From Bacillota bacterium (lineage in GTDB: Bacteria; Bacillota_I; Bacilli_A; ML615J-28; CAG-698): a stretch of 9,516 nt of DNA. The notes under the pieces are model-generated. The model was not told the origin of the DNA, did not search any database, and was given only the letters and a program-made list of their open reading frames with translations. The DNA lies in contig JAEZSA010000002.1 in NCBI GenBank assembly GCA_023422115.1, forward strand, positions 1-9,516, written 5' to 3'. Positions 7,060 through 9,516 of this stretch are shown here, piece after piece (positions within the stretch are counted from its first letter, which is position 1; each line of letters starts with the position of its first letter). A program made the position numbers and the translations under genes.

Positions 7060-7572
7060 ATGACTATGGAAGAACTAAATAAAAATACTCTAGTAATTGG
7101 GGAGGAACAAAAACCAGTTAAATTAAAACGACTAGAAAAGAAAAAACTTCGGGTAATCAATAAATTAATCGCTGGGGAAATCAATGGTCCTAAAGCTGCA
7201 ACTATGTTGAAGATCACCACTCGTCAAGTACGGAATTTGAAACGCCAAGTTTTAAATGAAGGTGCAAATGGCGTGGTCCACAAAAATCGTTATAACAAAC
7301 CAGTGAATACTTATGAACCAGAATTGCGATTAGAAATCGCTCATATTTACCGTACCGAATATCGAGGAACAAACTTTACTGAATTTGCAAAAATTATGCA
7401 AGAACGCGGTTATGATGTTTCTCGTAGTACTATCTATAATATTTTACGTCAAAATCGAATTCGTTCACCACAACGAAAGCGAAAAAAAAGAAAGAAGATT
7501 ACTACTGTAGTAGATTCTTCACTAAAAACTACTATTAGTAAAACACCCGTTCATGATGAGAAAAGAAACTAA
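7060..7572 (+). CDS. Helix-turn-helix protein resembling the N-terminal half of an IS1202/ISNCY-type transposase
   Basis: A 170-residue basic protein, probably DNA-binding, of unknown role. Residues 29-69 look like the helix-turn-helix of ISNCY-type transposases (LRVINKLIAGEINGPKAATM, then TTRQVRNLKRQ). Residues 70-80 (NGVVHKNRYNK) match the linker. Residues 88-135 (ELRLEIAHIYRTEYRGTNF, then SRSTIYNILRQNRI) match the second helical region, and 136-146 the basic SPQRKRKKRKK stretch that in those transposases precedes the DDE catalytic core. That core is absent: a 24-residue tail follows and the gene ends inside ispG, so it cannot transpose. AAAGG lies 9 bases before the ATG at 7060; an alternative in-frame ATG at 7066 is less well spaced. 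It overlaps ispG by 20 bases, suggesting one transcript. It could be a degraded insertion remnant, but the intact frame, SD and promoter favour a retained, perhaps regulatory, protein. Similarity is recalled, not searched. Confidence 0.72.
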   Translation: MTMEELNKNTLVIGEEQKPVKLKRLEKKKLRVINKLIAGEINGPKAATMLKITTRQVRNLKRQVLNEGANGVVHKNRYNKPVNTYEPELRLEIAHIYRTEYRGTNFTEFAKIMQERGYDVSRSTIYNILRQNRIRSPQRKRKKRKKITTVVDSSLKTTISKTPVHDEKRN

Positions 7573-8608
7573 AGTTATTATCATAGGTTCTATTTCGATT
7601 GGTGGAAATCATAAAATTGCCATCCAAAGCATGACCAATACCCCAACAAAAGATATTAAAGCAACCGTGAACCAAATTAATGAATTAGCCCACTATGGTT
7701 GTGATATTGTTCGCGTTGCGGTTTTGGATAAAGAAGATGCGATGGCAATCAAACAAATTAAAGAGCAAATCACAGTTCCTTTGGTTGCAGACATTCATTT
7801 TGATTATCGTCTTGCCTTGATGTCTATTGCTAGTGGTGCTAATAAAATCAGAATCAACCCTGGTAACATCGGTTCTATTGATCGAGTAAAAAAAGTTGTT
7901 GATGCTTGTCAAGAAAACAATATCCCCATCCGTATTGGTGTAAATGGGGGATCTTTAGAAAAAGACATCTATGAAAAGTATGGTAAAGTCTCTGCTGAAG
8001 CTCTTATTGAAAGCGCAAAACGACACGTAAAGATATTGGAAGATTTAAATTTCACAAATATCGTGATTTCTATTAAAGCTTCTGATATTCAAACAACTCT
8101 TGCTGCTTATCGACTTGCCAGTGAAGTCTTTCCTTATCCTCTTCATTTGGGAATTACTGAAGCAGGAACAAAAATAGCTGGAACGATAAAATCTACTATT
8201 TGCCTACATTCCTTATTGGAAGAAGGAATTGGGGATACCCTTCGTGTTTCTTTATCAACTCCTCCACTGGAAGAAGTAAAAGTTGCAAAAGAAATTTTAC
8301 ACGCTTGTGGTTTATATGAGAAACCGACACTGATTGCTTGTCCTACTTGTGGGCGTACTCAATATGATATGCTACCCATCGTCGATGAAATCGAAGCCTT
8401 TTTAGAAACTCTAGGAAATGTTTCTTTAAAAGTTGCAATTATGGGTTGTATTGTCAATGGTCCTGGAGAAGCAAAAGATGCCGATATCGGAATTGCTGGG
8501 GGTAAAGATGTTGTATTACTATTTAAAAAAGGACAAATTATTAGAAAAATCCCAGTATCAGACGTACTTATTGAATTAAAAAAAGAAATCTTAACAATGA
8601 TAAAATAA
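7553..8608 (+). CDS. ispG: 4-hydroxy-3-methylbut-2-en-1-yl diphosphate synthase (IspG/GcpE)
   Basis: IspG is the [4Fe-4S] enzyme that reduces and opens MEcPP to HMBPP, the penultimate step of the MEP isoprenoid pathway, in the cytoplasm. The 351 residues match the short bacterial form, a TIM barrel plus a C-terminal iron-sulphur domain. Signatures are IGGNHKIAIQSMTNTPTKD (16-34), ADIHFDYRLAL (79-89), KIRINPGNIG (98-107), GVNGGSLEK (129-137) and ITEAGT (201-206). The cluster ligands are CPTCGRTQYDM (Cys263, Cys266) and MGCIVNGPGEA (Cys299, with Glu306 as the likely fourth ligand). No in-frame ATG, GTG or TTG lies between the upstream stop at 7523 and ATG 7553/7556, and the conserved region begins at once, so the start is fixed within one codon; yet no SD precedes it. 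Translation probably depends on coupling to the overlapping HTH gene, which stops 17 bases downstream. It ends at a terminator shared with copA. No other MEP gene is visible. Confidence 0.97.
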   Translation: MMRKETKVIIIGSISIGGNHKIAIQSMTNTPTKDIKATVNQINELAHYGCDIVRVAVLDKEDAMAIKQIKEQITVPLVADIHFDYRLALMSIASGANKIRINPGNIGSIDRVKKVVDACQENNIPIRIGVNGGSLEKDIYEKYGKVSAEALIESAKRHVKILEDLNFTNIVISIKASDIQTTLAAYRLASEVFPYPLHLGITEAGTKIAGTIKSTICLHSLLEEGIGDTLRVSLSTPPLEEVKVAKEILHACGLYEKPTLIACPTCGRTQYDMLPIVDEIEAFLETLGNVSLKVAIMGCIVNGPGEAKDADIGIAGGKDVVLLFKKGQIIRKIPVSDVLIELKKEILTMIK

Positions 8609-8654
8609 AAGCACTGAAATGTGAACTGATAGCCAGTTTATTCAGTGCTTTTTT
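8607..8654. terminator. Bidirectional rho-independent terminator between ispG and copA
   Basis: AAAAGCACTGAA (8607-8618) pairs with TTCAGTGCTTTT (8641-8652), followed by more T. The long loop folds into a second stem, AACTG (8624-8628) with CAGTT (8634-8638). The A/T flanks are symmetric, so it can stop both ispG and the convergent copA. It begins within the ispG stop codon and ends 6 bases before the copA stop. Confidence 0.9.
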
Positions 8655-8659
8655 AGTTT

Positions 8660-9516
8660 CTATTCAATGGATACTACAGTATATCCAGCATTCTTAATTC
8701 GACGGCGTAAATCTTTTTCATCAATTTCCTGCTCTGAAGTAACAGTTGCTATTTTAGTGGTTAAGTCAATAGTTACTTTTATATTTGGAATTTCTAGAAG
8801 GGCTTTTTCCACTCTTGCTTTACAATGTTCACACATCATGCCATCAATTTTTACTTTTTTTACCATCCTATTTTCACCTCCATTTAGAATTCTCGCTTTA
8901 AATCTTCTAATTCGTAATGCATTGGTTACTACAAAAATAGAACTAATACTCATTGCCATTGCAGCGTACATCGGTTGCAAGAGAATATTGAAAGTTGGAT
9001 ACAATATTCCAGCAGCGACAGGGATTAAAATGATATTGTATATAAACGCCCAAAATAGATTTTCTTTGATAATTTTCATCGTCATTTTACTTAAACGAAT
9101 CGCATTTAAAGCATCTAGTAATTCATTCTTTACTAAAACAATATCAGCTGAATCAATGGCGATATCGGTTCCTGATCCAATCGCAATCGCAACATCAGCT
9201 CTAGTTAAAGCGATGGTATCGTTGACTCCATCCCCAACAAAAGCAACTTGTCGTGATTCATTTTGCAGTTTCTGTACAATCACATCTTTTTCTGAAGGGA
9301 GTACTTCTGCATAGATATCGGTAATCCCTACTTCACTGGCAATGATACTAGAATTCTCATCGGAATCTCCACTAATCATTGCTACTCTAATATTTAATTT
9401 TTTCATTTCTTTGATTGCTTCTTTACTCGTTGGTTTTACTTTATCTCGTAAAGCAATCAAACCAACTAAGTTTTGATTTATCGCAATTAACAGTACTATT
9501 TTACCCTGCTTTAGAA
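8660..9516 (-). CDS. copA: Copper-exporting P1B-type ATPase (CopA), C-terminal part fused to a CopZ-like metal-binding domain; 5' end beyond window
   Basis: C-terminal 284 residues of a copper-transporting P-type ATPase in the cytoplasmic membrane, open to the right edge (numbering from the first complete codon at 9514). It has the end of the ATP-binding/phosphorylation domain: VGLIALRD-KPTSKEAI (17-34), MISGDSDENSS (46-56), AEVLP (69-73) and the hinge VGDGVNDTIAL (93-103). Next come the last two membrane helices with the Cu(I)-site residues Tyr159-Asn160 (FIYNIILIPVAAG) and MSISS (188-192). The helices end at NALRIRRF, and a 13-residue linker leads straight into a heavy-metal-associated domain (217-284) with GMMCEHC (Cys228, Cys231), ending in a TAG stop. 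The ferredoxin-like domain resembles the free chaperone CopZ. CopA more often carries such domains at the N-terminus; C-terminal ones are known in Firmicutes. The copper assignment rests on the YN and MSxSS residues. It converges on ispG. Confidence 0.95.
   Translation of the reverse strand, partial: LKQGKIVLLIAINQNLVGLIALRDKVKPTSKEAIKEMKKLNIRVAMISGDSDENSSIIASEVGITDIYAEVLPSEKDVIVQKLQNESRQVAFVGDGVNDTIALTRADVAIAIGSGTDIAIDSADIVLVKNELLDALNAIRLSKMTMKIIKENLFWAFIYNIILIPVAAGILYPTFNILLQPMYAAMAMSISSIFVVTNALRIRRFKARILNGGENRMVKKVKIDGMMCEHCKARVEKALLEIPNIKVTIDLTTKIATVTSEQEIDEKDLRRRIKNAGYTVVSIE
8864..8881 (-). promoter_or_regulatory. Internal ribosome binding site and ATG for a possible free CopZ-like protein
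   Basis: Inside the copA fusion, GGAGGTG (8881-8875) lies 8 bases before an in-frame ATG (8866-8864), as good an SD as any in the window. Initiation here would give a free 68-residue copper chaperone (8660-8866) with the GMMCEHC metal site at its residues 9-15, identical to the fused domain. The SD encodes the Asn-Gly-Gly-Glu linker, so it is not forced by domain structure. That it is used is inference. Confidence 0.6.

Noticed and set aside
7053..7082. Short upstream frame (9 codons) overlapping the HTH start, as a leader peptide
   Set aside because: Its ATG is only about 2 bases from the AAAGG, too close for initiation, and nothing in the peptide suggests attenuation.
6878..7600. Complete insertion sequence around the HTH gene
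   Set aside because: I found no terminal inverted repeats, target duplications or DDE catalytic domain; the gene runs directly into ispG.
8667..9314. A 215-codon open frame on the plus strand opposite copA
   Set aside because: It is antisense to a clearly conserved ATPase; its product has no recognisable domain and its composition is that of a reverse shadow.

Overview
The window is AT-rich, densely packed DNA using the standard bacterial code: TAA and TAG end the genes, and TGG encodes the recognisable tryptophans. Strong Shine-Dalgarno (SD) sequences, sigma-A-type promoters with 17-base spacers, a Firmicute-type GalT and GalK, a four-cysteine L33 and a CopA with a C-terminal metal-binding domain point to a low-GC Gram-positive lineage (Bacillota, possibly near the Erysipelotrichia/Mollicutes-related groups). 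Species cannot be fixed from this sequence.

Layout, left to right. (1) Positions 1-2934, minus strand: a Leloir galactose operon transcribed galT-galE-galK, with galK cut by the left edge; the genes are 1 and 6 bases apart. A good promoter lies at 2963-2991, and behind it an imperfect palindrome sits between galT and the divergent rarA. (2) 3094-4332, plus strand: rarA, a replication-fork AAA+ ATPase, ending at a bidirectional terminator shared with the convergent rpmG (ribosomal protein L33, 4371-4526), which was found by direct translation. (3) 4610-6877, minus strand: a large lipoprotein with about four Ig-like (BIG2) modules followed by an amidase-2 zinc amidase domain containing a large insertion. 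(4) 7060-8608, plus strand: a small DNA-binding protein resembling the N-terminal half of an IS1202/ISNCY-type transposase, overlapping by 20 bases the start of ispG (MEP isoprenoid pathway). (5) 8660-9516, minus strand: the C-terminal third of a copper-exporting P-type ATPase fused in frame to a CopZ-like domain; a strong internal SD could also give free CopZ. The right edge cuts its 5' part.

Most of this is core housekeeping plus sugar catabolism, cell-surface hydrolysis and copper export. No complete mobile element, CRISPR array, tRNA or rRNA was seen, and no clear new multi-gene system. The points most worth a second look are the copA-copZ fusion with its retained internal start signal, the transposase-derived DNA-binding gene coupled to an SD-less ispG, the insertion-bearing amidase lipoprotein, and the variant galactokinase signature. 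Intergenic stretches are all under 200 bases; their promoters and terminators are listed.
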